DNA from: Flavobacterium sharifuzzamanii | GTDB lineage: Bacteria; Bacteroidota; Bacteroidia; Flavobacteriales; Flavobacteriaceae | NCBI RefSeq assembly: GCF_003254585.1 | Contig: NZ_QJGZ01000035.1 | Location: 186,001 to 250,000, forward strand | Reading direction: 5' to 3' | Length of the DNA stretch: 64,000 nt | In this document: positions 1 through 9,496 of the stretch, piece after piece | Numbering within the stretch: the stretch's first letter is position 1 | Layout of the letters: each line of letters begins with the position of its first letter | Notes under the pieces: generated by a model | Seen by the model: the letters and a program-made list of their open reading frames with translations, nothing else | Databases searched by the model: none | Told to the model about the DNA's origin: nothing | Translations under genes and position numbers: made by a program

Positions 1-625
1 ATATGAGAAGAAACAATATTTTCAGAATGATCTAAATCGGCTATGGTTCTGGAAACTTTCAGAATTCTATCATAAGCTCTAGCAGAAAGATTAAGTCTTT
101 CCATGGCTGTTTTCAGCAATTCTTTTGAAGGCTCATCCAAAACACAAAACTCACGAATTAGTTTACTGCTCATTTGTGCATTATAATGTACATTCTCAAC
201 GGTTTCAAATCGCTTGGTTTGAATTTCTCTTGCTGTGGTAACTCGTTTACGAATTTCAACACTGCTTTCTGCTTTTCGTTCGTCTGATAGTTTATCAAAC
301 GGAACAGGAGTAACTTCTATATGAATATCGATTCGATCTAATAATGGTCCAGAAATTTTACTCATATAACGTTGCATTTCGTGCGGAGAAGAAGTATTTG
401 GCATACTTGGATCGTTAAAGAATCCGCTCGGACTTGGATTCATACTCGCAACCAACATAAAAGACGATGGATAGGTTATGGTAAATTTAGCTCGCGAAAT
501 AGTTACTTCTCGATCTTCTAACGGCTGACGCATGACTTCTAAAACATCTCTTTTGAATTCCGGCAATTCATCCAGAAACAAAACACCATTATGCGCCATC
601 GAGATTTCTCCCGGCTGAGGATAAC
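1..625 (-). pseudogene. comM: comM/yifB 3' half, cut off by the Tn7-like element
   Basis: This is the downstream part of a Mg-chelatase-like AAA+ ATPase (ComM/YifB, a branch-migration helicase used in natural transformation). Reading leftward from 625 the frame gives SYPQPGEISMAHNG, then the Walker B region (VLFLDELPEFKRDVL), and continues with the sensor and C-terminal regions past the window edge. The upstream half lies at 18852-19466, on the other side of the transposon. Comparing the two break points with the family layout, about 80 codons covering the Walker A loop are in neither half. The gene is therefore interrupted and very probably inactive. The homology stops at the TGT that starts the element. 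Confidence 0.9.
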
Positions 626-682
626 TGTTATATTTAACTAATAATGAGACAAAAAAGCTACAAGACCTCATTCAAATTGAGA
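626..682. repeat. Left transposon end with TnsB-type binding repeats
   Basis: The end starts with TGTTATAT. A degenerate site follows at 634-649 (ending in GAGA), and a clear one at 667-682 (CTCATTCAAATTGAGA). The clear site matches the two right-end sites at nearly every position. The eight-base offset of the first site from the tip is the same at both ends. TnsB binding is inferred from the position and repetition of the sites, as in Tn7. Confidence 0.7.
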
Positions 683-726
683 TTATTTCGTCCTTCAAGC
701 TTTTTTAAATCAAAATAACACAACAT

Positions 727-1425
727 ATGTTGAGAATATTTAAAAAAAGAGCGCGCGAAATTGGATATAAATACAGTTCATTATCAGGCTACTTTGTAAG
801 TAAGAAACAACAGAATGAAATTATTCAATTTGAATCCGCATTAGAAAGAGATTACATATACTTGCTGGAATTCAATCCCTCAGTACTTTCATATCTAGAA
901 CAGCCTTTATCCATTTTTTATACAGACAGCAGGAATAAAAAACATAAGTATACTCCTGATTTTTTGGTCATATATTCGGATAATAATATTCAAGACACTT
1001 TAGTAGAAATAAAATATCATGAAGACTTAACATCTAATTCATTGATTTACAAAGAAAAATTCCAAGCTGCTGACAAATTTTGTAAAAAAAATAACTTAAC
1101 TTTCGTGATATTGTCTGAGAGAGAAATCCGTGATTCAAATCAAGAATACCTTAATAATATAAAATTTCTCTCTGCATATAGAGATGCATTTGAAGTATTT
1201 GAAAAAAACGGACATGAAGTTGACGACAAAGGAGTGTTTTCATTATTAAATAGAATTAATGTTTTAAAAAATTGCAGTATAATTTATTTAATTGACTCTT
1301 TAACAGATAATGAATATTATAGAGCTGAATTAATTTATTGCATTTGGTACTTAATCGCTAACAGATATGTTAAATGCGATTTAAATAAAAAACTGAACTT
1401 AAGCACTATGATATGGGTCTCTTAA
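727..1425 (+). CDS. tnsA: TnsA-like endonuclease of the Tn7-like transposase
   Basis: This 232-aa protein is the subunit that nicks the 5' ends of the element so that TnsA plus TnsB can excise it cleanly (cut-and-paste). The restriction-endonuclease-like core is visible: FESALERD (Glu40), YTPDFLV (Asp78) and VEIKYHEDL (Glu94, Lys96) match the catalytic Glu-Asp-Lys set of Tn7 TnsA. The remaining C-terminal part resembles the TnsA C-terminal region that contacts TnsC. The gene starts about 100 bp inside the left end and its 3' end overlaps tnsB by 13 bp, which suggests translational coupling. Its presence separates this element from Tn5053/Tn6022-like relatives that lack TnsA. Confidence 0.9.
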   Translation: MLRIFKKRAREIGYKYSSLSGYFVSKKQQNEIIQFESALERDYIYLLEFNPSVLSYLEQPLSIFYTDSRNKKHKYTPDFLVIYSDNNIQDTLVEIKYHEDLTSNSLIYKEKFQAADKFCKKNNLTFVILSEREIRDSNQEYLNNIKFLSAYRDAFEVFEKNGHEVDDKGVFSLLNRINVLKNCSIIYLIDSLTDNEYYRAELIYCIWYLIANRYVKCDLNKKLNLSTMIWVS

Positions 1426-3263
1426 AACTTGAAATAGGAGAAAAAGTACTATATAATGGGAAAAATTCTATAATAGCAAAAATTGTAGATATTGATACTG
1501 TTTGTATTGAAGAAATCGAAAGAAATATATTTCATACAATTAATGTTTCAGCTTTAGAACCTCATGATAATTATGAACCTGAAAGGCAATTAGAGTCGCT
1601 TAATAACAAAGAATGGGCTATTGCATCGAAGAGACTTGAAATAATCAAACCGCTTATTAATAAAAAGACCAATCGCCTGCTTATTGACAGCGTGGCAAAA
1701 GAAAATAAAGTCAGCAGAAGCACAATATACAGATGGTTAGAAAAATATAAGAAGTATAAGACAACATCATCTCTGGCTCCAACTAAAAAGAAATGCAATA
1801 AAAGCAGGTTAGCTATTGAAGTTGATCAGATTATTTATGAAAATATTAAAAAAGTATATCTTAACAAATCAAGATACTCAATTAATAGACTAATTCGTTC
1901 TGTAGAAGAATCCTGCATCAAAAATAATCTTGCTAAACCTCATAAAAATACAATAATAAGGAGAATAAAATCTTTATCAGAAGAAGAAGTTATGCGCGGG
2001 AGATACGGCAAGAGCAAGGCTGACGAAAAATTTTCTCCTAAAACTGGTCATTTTCCTGGTGCTACCTTTCCTCTTTCTGTTGTTCAGATTGACCACAATA
2101 CTGTTGACGTAATTCTTGTTGATGAAATCTACCGCCAGCCTTTAAAAAAACCAAATCTTACTATTGCAATTGATATTTACAGCAGGATGATTTTGGGATT
2201 TTACGTTTCATTCGATCCGCCTGGAGAATTTGGAACAGGAATTTGTATTTATAAATCAATAATGAAAAAAGAGGACTGGCTGCTACAATTTGAAGTGGAA
2301 GGTACATGGCCTTGCTGGGGAATAATGCAGACCATACATCTTGATAATGCCAAAGAATTTAAAGGAAAAATGCTTCAAAAAGCAGCAATAAATTATGGGT
2401 TAAAAATTGACTACAGACCTACTAAAAAACCGAGCTACGGTGGGCATGTGGAACGCGTAATAGGAACATTTTCAAAAGAAATTCATGATCTTCCTGGTAC
2501 TACATTTTCAAATATTTTTGAAAAAGGCGACTACGATTCAATGAGAAAAGCAAGTATGACAATAAAGGAATTTGAAAAATGGCTTTTAGAGTTCATCATA
2601 AACATTTATCACGTTAGAGTTCACAAAACAATAGAAATGCCTCCTTTACAGAAATACAGGGAAGCTATAATGGGATCAGATACAAACAAACCAATTACAG
2701 GTATCCCTCCTGTAGTTATTAATGAAAGACGGCTTAGATTTGATTTCATGCCATATGTACTAAGAACTATTCAAGAGTATGGAGTTAGTATCAACAAAGT
2801 ATTGTATTACAGTAACGTTTTAAAAAAATATATTCATGCAAGAACTGATAATAGCAAATACTCAGGAAAACAGCAGTTTCTTTTTAGAACTGATCCACGT
2901 GACATCAGTAAAATATATTTTTATGACCCCATAATAGAAGATTATTTTGAAATTCCATATAGAGATTCTTCATACCCTCCTATTTCAAAATGGGAATTAA
3001 ATAGAGTAGTTAATCACCTAAAAAAAACTCAAAACAAAAATATTGATTCAGACAAGATCTTTAAAACCTATCAGAGGATGAAAGAAATTGAGGAAAATTC
3101 AAAGAAAGATACAAAATATAGGAGATTAGAAATAACAAGAATGGAAAATAAAAATGTACTACAAAAAAAATCAGACTCAATAGATTCTAAAATTATTATA
3201 AGTGAGGAAGAGGATGAATTTGATCCTAACGCTGAACCATTTAAAAATATTGATTATGAATGA
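1413..3263 (+). CDS. tnsB: TnsB-like DDE transposase
   Basis: This 616-aa transposase binds the end repeats, cuts the 3' ends and joins them to the target. An N-terminal helix-turn-helix region (about residues 90-200, including SRSTIYRWLEKY) precedes the RNase-H-fold rve domain. The catalytic triad is readable: Asp227 in VVQIDHNTVD, Asp311 in IHLDNAKEF and Glu347 in GGHVERVIG, with 35 residues between the last two. A Mu-transposase-like beta-barrel and a charged C-terminal tail follow; in Tn7 the tail contacts TnsC. The gene overlaps tnsA upstream and tnsC downstream, so the transposition genes form one transcript. All expected motifs are intact, so the protein looks active. Confidence 0.93.
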   Translation: MGLLKLEIGEKVLYNGKNSIIAKIVDIDTVCIEEIERNIFHTINVSALEPHDNYEPERQLESLNNKEWAIASKRLEIIKPLINKKTNRLLIDSVAKENKVSRSTIYRWLEKYKKYKTTSSLAPTKKKCNKSRLAIEVDQIIYENIKKVYLNKSRYSINRLIRSVEESCIKNNLAKPHKNTIIRRIKSLSEEEVMRGRYGKSKADEKFSPKTGHFPGATFPLSVVQIDHNTVDVILVDEIYRQPLKKPNLTIAIDIYSRMILGFYVSFDPPGEFGTGICIYKSIMKKEDWLLQFEVEGTWPCWGIMQTIHLDNAKEFKGKMLQKAAINYGLKIDYRPTKKPSYGGHVERVIGTFSKEIHDLPGTTFSNIFEKGDYDSMRKASMTIKEFEKWLLEFIINIYHVRVHKTIEMPPLQKYREAIMGSDTNKPITGIPPVVINERRLRFDFMPYVLRTIQEYGVSINKVLYYSNVLKKYIHARTDNSKYSGKQQFLFRTDPRDISKIYFYDPIIEDYFEIPYRDSSYPPISKWELNRVVNHLKKTQNKNIDSDKIFKTYQRMKEIEENSKKDTKYRRLEITRMENKNVLQKKSDSIDSKIIISEEEDEFDPNAEPFKNIDYE

Positions 3264-4134
3264 ATTTATAGAAAAAATATCTTCGCTCTCTGATGAGGAA
3301 AGAATCATTGCTTCATCTAAATTTAAATGGATTGGTTATACTCAATCTGACGAGATACTTCGAAAAATGGAGTTTTTAAAAAATTATCCCACCACACTCA
3401 GAATGCCAAATGTTTTGCTCGTAAGCGATTCTAACAATGGAAAAACCCGTATTTTAAATAGATTTGAAAAACTCAATAAACCATATATCAATGAAGCAAC
3501 TGGTGAACTTCATATCCCTGCTTTGTATATAGAAGCCCCCATTGAACCAGATGAAAGAAGATTTTACAACACTATTCTAGAGGCTTTATTTGCGCCAATA
3601 AATGCATCTGAAAGAATTGAAATCAGGCAGTCACGGGTGATTCATCTTTTAAAGAAAACAAATGTAAAATTACTTATGATTGATGAAATACATCATGTGC
3701 TGGCAGGCACTATGAATAAACAGAGAACTTTTCAAAATATATTAAAGTCTCTGTCAAACAGAACAAAAATTTCTTTTGTTTGTGCAGGAACAAAAGCAGC
3801 TTTTAATGCAATCAACACTGACACGCAATTAATAAATAGATTTGAACCTTACATTTTAAATACATGGAAATATAATAATGAATATGCAAAGCTTTTAAAA
3901 AGTTTTGAGCAGATTTTACCTCTCAAAAAAGCATCTAATCTTACAGATGATAAACTTTCCAAACAAATACTTTTTAAAAGCGAAGGCTTACTAGGTGAAA
4001 TTTCAAAAATTTTAGAACTTTCATCAATCTTAGCAATAAAATCTGGCCATGAAAAAATTGATTTAGAAATTCTAGAAAAAATTAGATTTACGGTTCCTTC
4101 AAAAAGAAATAATGAGCAATATATCTCAAAATGA
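3256..4134 (+). CDS. tnsC: TnsC/TniB-like AAA+ ATPase
   Basis: TnsC-type ATPases assemble on the target DNA and connect the target selector (TniQ/TnsD) to TnsA/TnsB. The Walker A loop is SDSNNGKTRI, Walker B is LLMIDEIHHVL, and a sensor-1-like segment follows (FVCAGTKAAF). I start the gene at the ATG at 3256, giving 292 aa, because the longer reading begins at a GTG inside tnsB and adds residues with no family counterpart. This start overlaps the tnsB stop by 8 bp. At this length the protein is nearer to TniB than to the larger TnsC of Tn7 itself. Confidence 0.9.
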   Translation: MNEFIEKISSLSDEERIIASSKFKWIGYTQSDEILRKMEFLKNYPTTLRMPNVLLVSDSNNGKTRILNRFEKLNKPYINEATGELHIPALYIEAPIEPDERRFYNTILEALFAPINASERIEIRQSRVIHLLKKTNVKLLMIDEIHHVLAGTMNKQRTFQNILKSLSNRTKISFVCAGTKAAFNAINTDTQLINRFEPYILNTWKYNNEYAKLLKSFEQILPLKKASNLTDDKLSKQILFKSEGLLGEISKILELSSILAIKSGHEKIDLEILEKIRFTVPSKRNNEQYISK

Positions 4135-5096
4135 ATATCGATAAACTTATTTGGCCAGGCTACATTGCTCCTGAAAAGAATGAAATCTTTTCCAGCTGGT
4201 TTATAAGATTATGCTGCGAGCATAAAATTAAATCTCACAGTTTTTCAAAGTACTATTTAAATAATATCCCAATCTGGAATAGAGATATTGACCTATACTG
4301 CCCTGAATTTTTAGTACAAAAAATTAAGGAACATACGATATTATCTGATATTCAAATTAGAGATTTGTTTTTAAATTCATATCAAGATTTACTATTTAAT
4401 AAAAATAAAGATAGACTTTTTACAATTAATCAACTTGGAGTAATTCATCGGAAAAGAAAACTAAACGGTTTAAGGTATTGTCCAGGATGCCTAGGTGAGG
4501 AAAAAATTTTTTTCAGAAAGAACTGGCGATTATCAACATCTTTAATCTGTACCAAATGCAAACTGATGCTTCTCGATTGCTGTCCAACATGCAGAAGTCC
4601 TATATGCTTTTATAGACTTGAAACAGGCAATAAAAGTTCTCTATTAGAATTTCCCTTAAACAAGTGTTGGAATTGCAAAACTAATCTGCACCTTGAACAT
4701 TTTAAAATCCCTGCAAACAATCTACTATTAGAATATCAGACATACATAGATAATACATTAAATAACGGTTATAATGATAAAACTCAGTATTCTTTTCAAT
4801 ACTTCTATATGCTTATTTCACTACAAAAAAAAATAATAACAAAAAGCCATGGTTGGTCAAGAATAAAGAATGCTGCTATATCTGAATTCGGATCTATTTT
4901 CTACAACATTGATTTTGAAAGCAAAGATTTATCATTATTAACAAATTCCCTTCTTGCCTCTTATTTAATACTTCAAAAATCTCCCCTATCTTTTAGTACT
5001 TTTTGTGCTGATTATAATTTAAGATCATCTGATTTTACAAAAGATTTAGACAATATACCATTTTGGTTTATCAAAACTTTTAGAAATTCTTATTAA
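4131..5096 (+). CDS. tniQ: TniQ/TnsD-family target-selection protein
   Basis: TniQ-domain proteins recruit the transposase to the target. The 321-aa sequence opens with the typical TniQ segment (EIFSSWFIRLCCEH). A cysteine-rich zinc-binding region follows: YCPGCLGE, then LICTKC, CCPTC and CWNCKT. The C-terminal part is short compared with Tn7 TnsD (about 500 aa), so the site-recognition domain may be reduced or different. The start overlaps the end of tnsC by 4 bp (ATGA). Because the element sits inside comM, this protein is the obvious candidate for comM recognition, but the sequence does not prove it. It converges on the next gene, with four bases of overlap. Confidence 0.88.
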   Translation: MNIDKLIWPGYIAPEKNEIFSSWFIRLCCEHKIKSHSFSKYYLNNIPIWNRDIDLYCPEFLVQKIKEHTILSDIQIRDLFLNSYQDLLFNKNKDRLFTINQLGVIHRKRKLNGLRYCPGCLGEEKIFFRKNWRLSTSLICTKCKLMLLDCCPTCRSPICFYRLETGNKSSLLEFPLNKCWNCKTNLHLEHFKIPANNLLLEYQTYIDNTLNNGYNDKTQYSFQYFYMLISLQKKIITKSHGWSRIKNAAISEFGSIFYNIDFESKDLSLLTNSLLASYLILQKSPLSFSTFCADYNLRSSDFTKDLDNIPFWFIKTFRNSY

Positions 5097-6754
5097 ACAG
5101 CTTTGCTTATAAAAATACCTAGTTTCTGCTCTATATCAGAAATCTTTTCAAAAGCTTTATTATCACTAGAATAAAAATCTAGTGGATTATAATCTTGAGA
5201 ATCTAAAATATCAATTTCAAAATCTTTTATAAAAGTAGATCTATCCTGTTTTATTTTAAACCACATATAAAAATTAGGATAACGAAGATAATTATAGATA
5301 ATTTTATGCAAAAATACTTTCATGGTCAGAGGAGTAATTCTTGAGTATCCTCTTATGCTTGAGACAACTCCAATGTGCTCTCTTAAAAAATCAATCAAAT
5401 AAAAGTAAAAATCTTTATACTTTATTTCAATAACCCAAACATTAAATTCTAATTCATTGACAAAAATAATTGTTTGCTTTCTTTTAAAAATTACATCGTC
5501 AATAGCAATAAAATTAATTTTCTGAAATCTTATATCATTAATTAAAGATTCGTATATTAAATTCATATAATTAGAATTCAAAGCAATTCCTCTACTATTG
5601 TTTTGATATAAATTATGGTGAATCTCTATTAATTCATCGTCGCTCATCTGAGTTTCTATGTATAATCCAAAAGAAGAGGGAAGATTTTTTAAGCAAAAAT
5701 CTGATGGAAAATAAATGCCATTGTAATCTTTTACATATTGCAATTTTTTATACCCTTCATTTAGTTTACGACGCTCTCTTTTAGTTCTTTCACGAAAATT
5801 CTTTATTGCATTTTCCCAATACTTAACCTTATTATATTTGGGAACCAGCATTACTTTATCAACCTTAAATAAATCATCATCTTTTATAATTATATTTTTA
5901 ACAGCATAAGAAAAAAAATATTTTTTGTTGTTAATTGTGATCATTTTTCCTTTTAATTCGAAATCAACCATATTTGAAAATGGCATTATCGTATTTAAAT
6001 AAATCAATTTATCAGTTTCTTCCATTCTATTCTGAATGAGCCCCAATAATATATTATTAGAAATCAAGTCCAACGATTTCATCCCTAATGAATCTTTCAG
6101 AAAAAAAAATGGAACAATCGATCTGACTTCATTATTTAATATTTTGGAATTGTCATATTCAACATATCCAATTTTTTTATTGTCCTTTTCAAGTTCATGA
6201 AAAGAAATAAAATATAATAAATCATTCGATACAATGAGTTCAGTTATTATTTCTGATTTAAAATAAAGGTAACTACAAACTGACAGAATAGGAATGATTA
6301 CCTTAATCCAGTCTTTTTTAATTTTTACATTTGCTACAAAATAGCAAATTTCATTAGTCAATCTCAAAGATGGAAGGGGGTAGAATATATTATCCACCAG
6401 TTCCTTAATATTTGCTTTTTCTTTAATTAAACTGTAATTCTCACTTAAAGTAATAACATCACTGTTATAATTATCGCCTTCTGGAAAATGTATTAATCTC
6501 CCATATTCGTCAAATACACAACCTATCGAAAAAAAGCATACTAAACTAAATTTCAAACTTATAATTACTCGTTTGCTATTCTGAAATTCATGAAAGTTAT
6601 CATCTGGAGAGTTTTTATTTATAAAATGAAAGTCTGCATATTTTACTTCATCTCTAATATATATCCCATCAATCCAATATAGAAACCAAAACGATTTTTC
6701 TATAAAATTTTCCCTCAGTTGAAAAATATTGGGAATTTCATCTTTAATTTTCAT
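5093..6754 (-). CDS. Uncharacterised 553-aa protein, possibly a diverged TnsE
   Basis: I do not recognise this protein with confidence. It is 553 aa, rich in Ile, Phe, Tyr and Lys, with no signal peptide and no obvious membrane span. It lies directly after tniQ, where Tn7 carries tnsE, and its length is close to TnsE (538 aa), but it is on the opposite strand. The C-terminal 150 residues have a possible match to the conserved TnsE end: a strand ending in VWVIEIKYKD (compare LLEVDASDG of Tn7), then a helix followed by a YPNFYMWFK motif (compare LNWPNSLFDQ). A basic stretch (RERTKRERRK) could bind DNA. If the match is real, the protein would direct transposition to replicating or mobile DNA. 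It could equally be an unrelated cargo protein. Confidence 0.4.
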   Translation of the reverse strand: MKIKDEIPNIFQLRENFIEKSFWFLYWIDGIYIRDEVKYADFHFINKNSPDDNFHEFQNSKRVIISLKFSLVCFFSIGCVFDEYGRLIHFPEGDNYNSDVITLSENYSLIKEKANIKELVDNIFYPLPSLRLTNEICYFVANVKIKKDWIKVIIPILSVCSYLYFKSEIITELIVSNDLLYFISFHELEKDNKKIGYVEYDNSKILNNEVRSIVPFFFLKDSLGMKSLDLISNNILLGLIQNRMEETDKLIYLNTIMPFSNMVDFELKGKMITINNKKYFFSYAVKNIIIKDDDLFKVDKVMLVPKYNKVKYWENAIKNFRERTKRERRKLNEGYKKLQYVKDYNGIYFPSDFCLKNLPSSFGLYIETQMSDDELIEIHHNLYQNNSRGIALNSNYMNLIYESLINDIRFQKINFIAIDDVIFKRKQTIIFVNELEFNVWVIEIKYKDFYFYLIDFLREHIGVVSSIRGYSRITPLTMKVFLHKIIYNYLRYPNFYMWFKIKQDRSTFIKDFEIDILDSQDYNPLDFYSSDNKAFEKISDIEQKLGIFISKAV

Positions 6755-6940
6755 ATGTCATCTCTATATTTACCAAAATCAGACTTTAAACTAAATTACT
6801 ACAAAACAACACACTAACACCTTACTAATTAATTATTAAATACAAACTATATGATATTTTGAGCTGAAATCATCAAATTTATAACGAAGAGACAAATTGG
6901 ATGGCGAAAAAGAACGGAGTGATATACGTGTATAACCTTT

Positions 6941-6980
6941 AAAAAACTCCATAATAAAATAAGGCATTTGGAGTTTTTTT
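6941..6980 (-). terminator. Intrinsic terminator of the IS3-type gene pair
   Basis: The arms AACTCCA and TGGAGTT are flanked by A and T runs. On the minus strand the stem is followed by a T run, so it would stop transcripts coming from the transposase genes at 7013-9263. Confidence 0.7.
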
Positions 6981-7012
6981 ATATAATAGTATTTTTAAAT
7001 CTTTACTAATTT

Positions 7013-8134
7013 TTAACTATTCCCTTTAGTTAAAGTAAATTCTTCGATTGTCTTATAACCTAGATGTGAATGTCTTCTCTTTTTATTGTACCAATTTTCA
7101 ATGTATTCGTAAACTTCGACTCTCATCTGTTCCCTCGCAAGGAGTTTATTTCCGTTAATTAATTCTCTCTTAAAATTACCGAAGAAACTTTCAGCAACAG
7201 CATTGTCGTTATGATTTTGACGACGACTCATACTGCGCCTAACACAATTATAAGAATCTAAAGTTTTAGTGAAAATTTTATTAGCATATTGAACACCCCT
7301 ATCAGAGTGGAAAATTAAATCCTTACTAATAGCTCTATTTTTTACAGCCATTTCCCAAGCAGGTAAAGTTGTTTCTTTTGTATTCATGCTGTCGGTTAAA
7401 CTCCATCCTATAATTTTCCTATCAAATAAATCCAAAACAATTGTAAGATATAAAAATCCCTTTGCTGTTGCTATATAGGTAATATCTGAAACCCATGCTT
7501 TAGAAGGCTCATTAACTGTAAATTCTCTATTTAAAATATTCGGCGCAACATAGTGATTGTGAATTGAATCAGTTGTTATCCTAAATCTTGTTTTAGCTCT
7601 TTTACGCAAACCTAGCATTCTCATATAAACTTTTACCTGACCTTCGCCGACTTTAAATCCTCGTCTTCGAAGTTCTTTTGTAATTTTGAGATATCCGTAT
7701 GTTTTCTTAAACTCATAATATACAGACAAAACTTCTTCTTTCAGTAAAATTATTCGAGCTTGCTTTTCTGATATTTCTTGTTTCTTTCTTCGATAATATG
7801 CGCTCGAAGACATTTTCAATAATGCACACATTTTACAAATAGGATATTTAGATGAATTATTTTCAATAAATCGTTTAGTCATTATTTTGCCTTGAGCAAC
7901 ATACTCACTTGCATTCTTTAAAATCTCAAGTGTAATTTCTGAATCTTTAATTTTTTTGTTGAGCTCAACAATTATAACATCTTTTGAAGCCAATTTTAGG
8001 TAGTCATATTTTTTTCTCCAACTACTCAAAGATTCTCTACTTATCCCAAGTTCTTTAGCGAGACTTTTAATTTCCCCACGTTCATAACTTAACCTTACTG
8101 CTTTCTCCTTAAAACTTTGCTCATATATTTTCAT
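7013..8134 (-). CDS. IS3-family transposase with intact catalytic triad (fused orfAB)
   Basis: This single 373-aa frame joins the usual OrfA helix-turn-helix (residues 1-45, SLAKELGISRESLSSWRKKY), a leucine-zipper-like linker, an HTH_21 segment (YEFKKTYGYLKITKELRRRG) and an rve integrase core. The catalytic residues are all present: Asp217 in WVSDITYI, Asp278 in FHSDRGVQYA and Glu315 in DNAVAESFF. Most IS3 elements make this product by frameshifting between two frames, so a natural fusion is slightly unusual. The gene overlaps the preceding, inactive-looking paralogue by 14 bp, so the two are probably co-translated. I could not find inverted repeats around the pair, so it may no longer be a free IS. 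Confidence 0.85.
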   Translation of the reverse strand: MKIYEQSFKEKAVRLSYERGEIKSLAKELGISRESLSSWRKKYDYLKLASKDVIIVELNKKIKDSEITLEILKNASEYVAQGKIMTKRFIENNSSKYPICKMCALLKMSSSAYYRRKKQEISEKQARIILLKEEVLSVYYEFKKTYGYLKITKELRRRGFKVGEGQVKVYMRMLGLRKRAKTRFRITTDSIHNHYVAPNILNREFTVNEPSKAWVSDITYIATAKGFLYLTIVLDLFDRKIIGWSLTDSMNTKETTLPAWEMAVKNRAISKDLIFHSDRGVQYANKIFTKTLDSYNCVRRSMSRRQNHNDNAVAESFFGNFKRELINGNKLLAREQMRVEVYEYIENWYNKKRRHSHLGYKTIEEFTLTKGNS

Positions 8135-9263
8135 TGGAAGAAGTTTTGTAATTTATAACATCATGAATTTTAATGGAGATTTTAATATATTCAGATATTT
8201 TTTCTTCCATCTGTTTTTTAGTCAAAAGCATGTTTAAATCAGCTAGTTCAGATTTAAGGGAAGTAAAAAAGATTCTAGGCACAGCATTATCTAAATGATT
8301 CCCTGCCCTGCTCATACTTCTCTTAATATCCTTATATGAATTTAATTTACGAGTGAATATCTTATTAGCATATTGAAATGATCTATTAGAATGAAATAAC
8401 AGACCCTTCTTTATTTTACGATTACGAACAGCCATTTCCCATGCTGGCATAGAAGTTTCCTTTATTGTCACTCCTTCGCTTAAATTCCATCCAATAATTT
8501 TCTCGTCAAACAAATCAATAATAATTGTTAGAAACAAAAGTCCTTCCGATACTTCTAAGCTTGTTATACCCGACACCCATACACACGAAGGTTGGTAAGT
8601 TTTAAACTGCCTGTCTAGAACATTAGGAAAAATACAAGGATTATTGGGAATAAACCGTGTACTAGATTTTACCTTATTTCTGATACTGTGCTTACTGATA
8701 AGCCCCAGTTTTTTCATGTAAAAAGAAACTTGCCCCTTTTTTAATTGAATTCCTCGGCTTTGTAGTTCTACAGCGATTCTTTCATTCCCGTACATCCCTT
8801 TGTACTCATAAAAGATGGAAGTAATTACTTCTTCTAAAAAAGCTTTACGACATTTGCTTGGGGAAATTATTTTATTTTTCCATTTATGATATGTGCCAGT
8901 TCTTATATGTAAAACTTCACACATACTCCAAAGAGAATATTTATCTAAATTATTTTCAATAAAATGAAAAATGCTTGGTTTACCCTCAGAAATATATTTG
9001 CTAGCACTCTTAAAAATTTCAATATGAAGTTCTATTTTTTTTAGCTTTCTTTTAAGTGCGATTTTGAGTTCTGCAAGCCTTTTTCGTTCAGGATTTCTAT
9101 TAGCAAAACTTTCTACTCCATATTTCCGAAATTCAGCTTGCCATCTATAGATATTTGTTGTCGCTATACCCAGTTCTTTTGCTACTTTAAAACGATTTGT
9201 TTTAAGTGCCAATTTGACCGCATTTAATTTGAAATCACGGTCATAAATTTTATGCTTCTCCAT
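8121..9263 (-). CDS. IS3-like transposase paralogue lacking all three catalytic residues
   Basis: This uninterrupted 380-aa frame has the same domain order as its downstream neighbour: an N-terminal HTH (KVAKELGIATTNIYRWQAEF), an HTH_21-like segment and an rve core. Each catalytic position has changed: WVSGITSL has Gly232 for the first Asp, FHSNRSFQYA has Asn293 for the second, and DNAVPRIFF has Arg330 for the Glu. It therefore should not cut or join DNA. An intact full-length frame with an intact DNA-binding end, translated ahead of an active partner, suggests a retained role such as a repressor or a structural partner. A young pseudogene would more likely also carry stops. Codon use resembles its neighbours. 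Confidence 0.8.
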   Translation of the reverse strand: MEKHKIYDRDFKLNAVKLALKTNRFKVAKELGIATTNIYRWQAEFRKYGVESFANRNPERKRLAELKIALKRKLKKIELHIEIFKSASKYISEGKPSIFHFIENNLDKYSLWSMCEVLHIRTGTYHKWKNKIISPSKCRKAFLEEVITSIFYEYKGMYGNERIAVELQSRGIQLKKGQVSFYMKKLGLISKHSIRNKVKSSTRFIPNNPCIFPNVLDRQFKTYQPSCVWVSGITSLEVSEGLLFLTIIIDLFDEKIIGWNLSEGVTIKETSMPAWEMAVRNRKIKKGLLFHSNRSFQYANKIFTRKLNSYKDIKRSMSRAGNHLDNAVPRIFFTSLKSELADLNMLLTKKQMEEKISEYIKISIKIHDVINYKTSSNENI

Positions 9264-9496
9264 TTCCTAAAGTTTAGGTTCCATTACGTGAATTTAAGAA
9301 ATATAACAATGCACATTGATAATAAGACACTTCATTAATTGCCTATTGTATTGAAAATTTAAATTTATTATAAAACATTATTTCATTTTTAGATTACAGT
9401 TTAAATTTGATATTATATCTGTATATTTATCCAACAGACTTATTAAGTTAAGAACATATCAAATACACCTATCCTAAAATTGATATATTTTCACAA

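Noticed and set aside
6755..9496. Terminal inverted repeats and target duplication around the IS3-type pair
   Set aside because: I compared both flanks and found no convincing inverted match, so no IS boundary is claimed.
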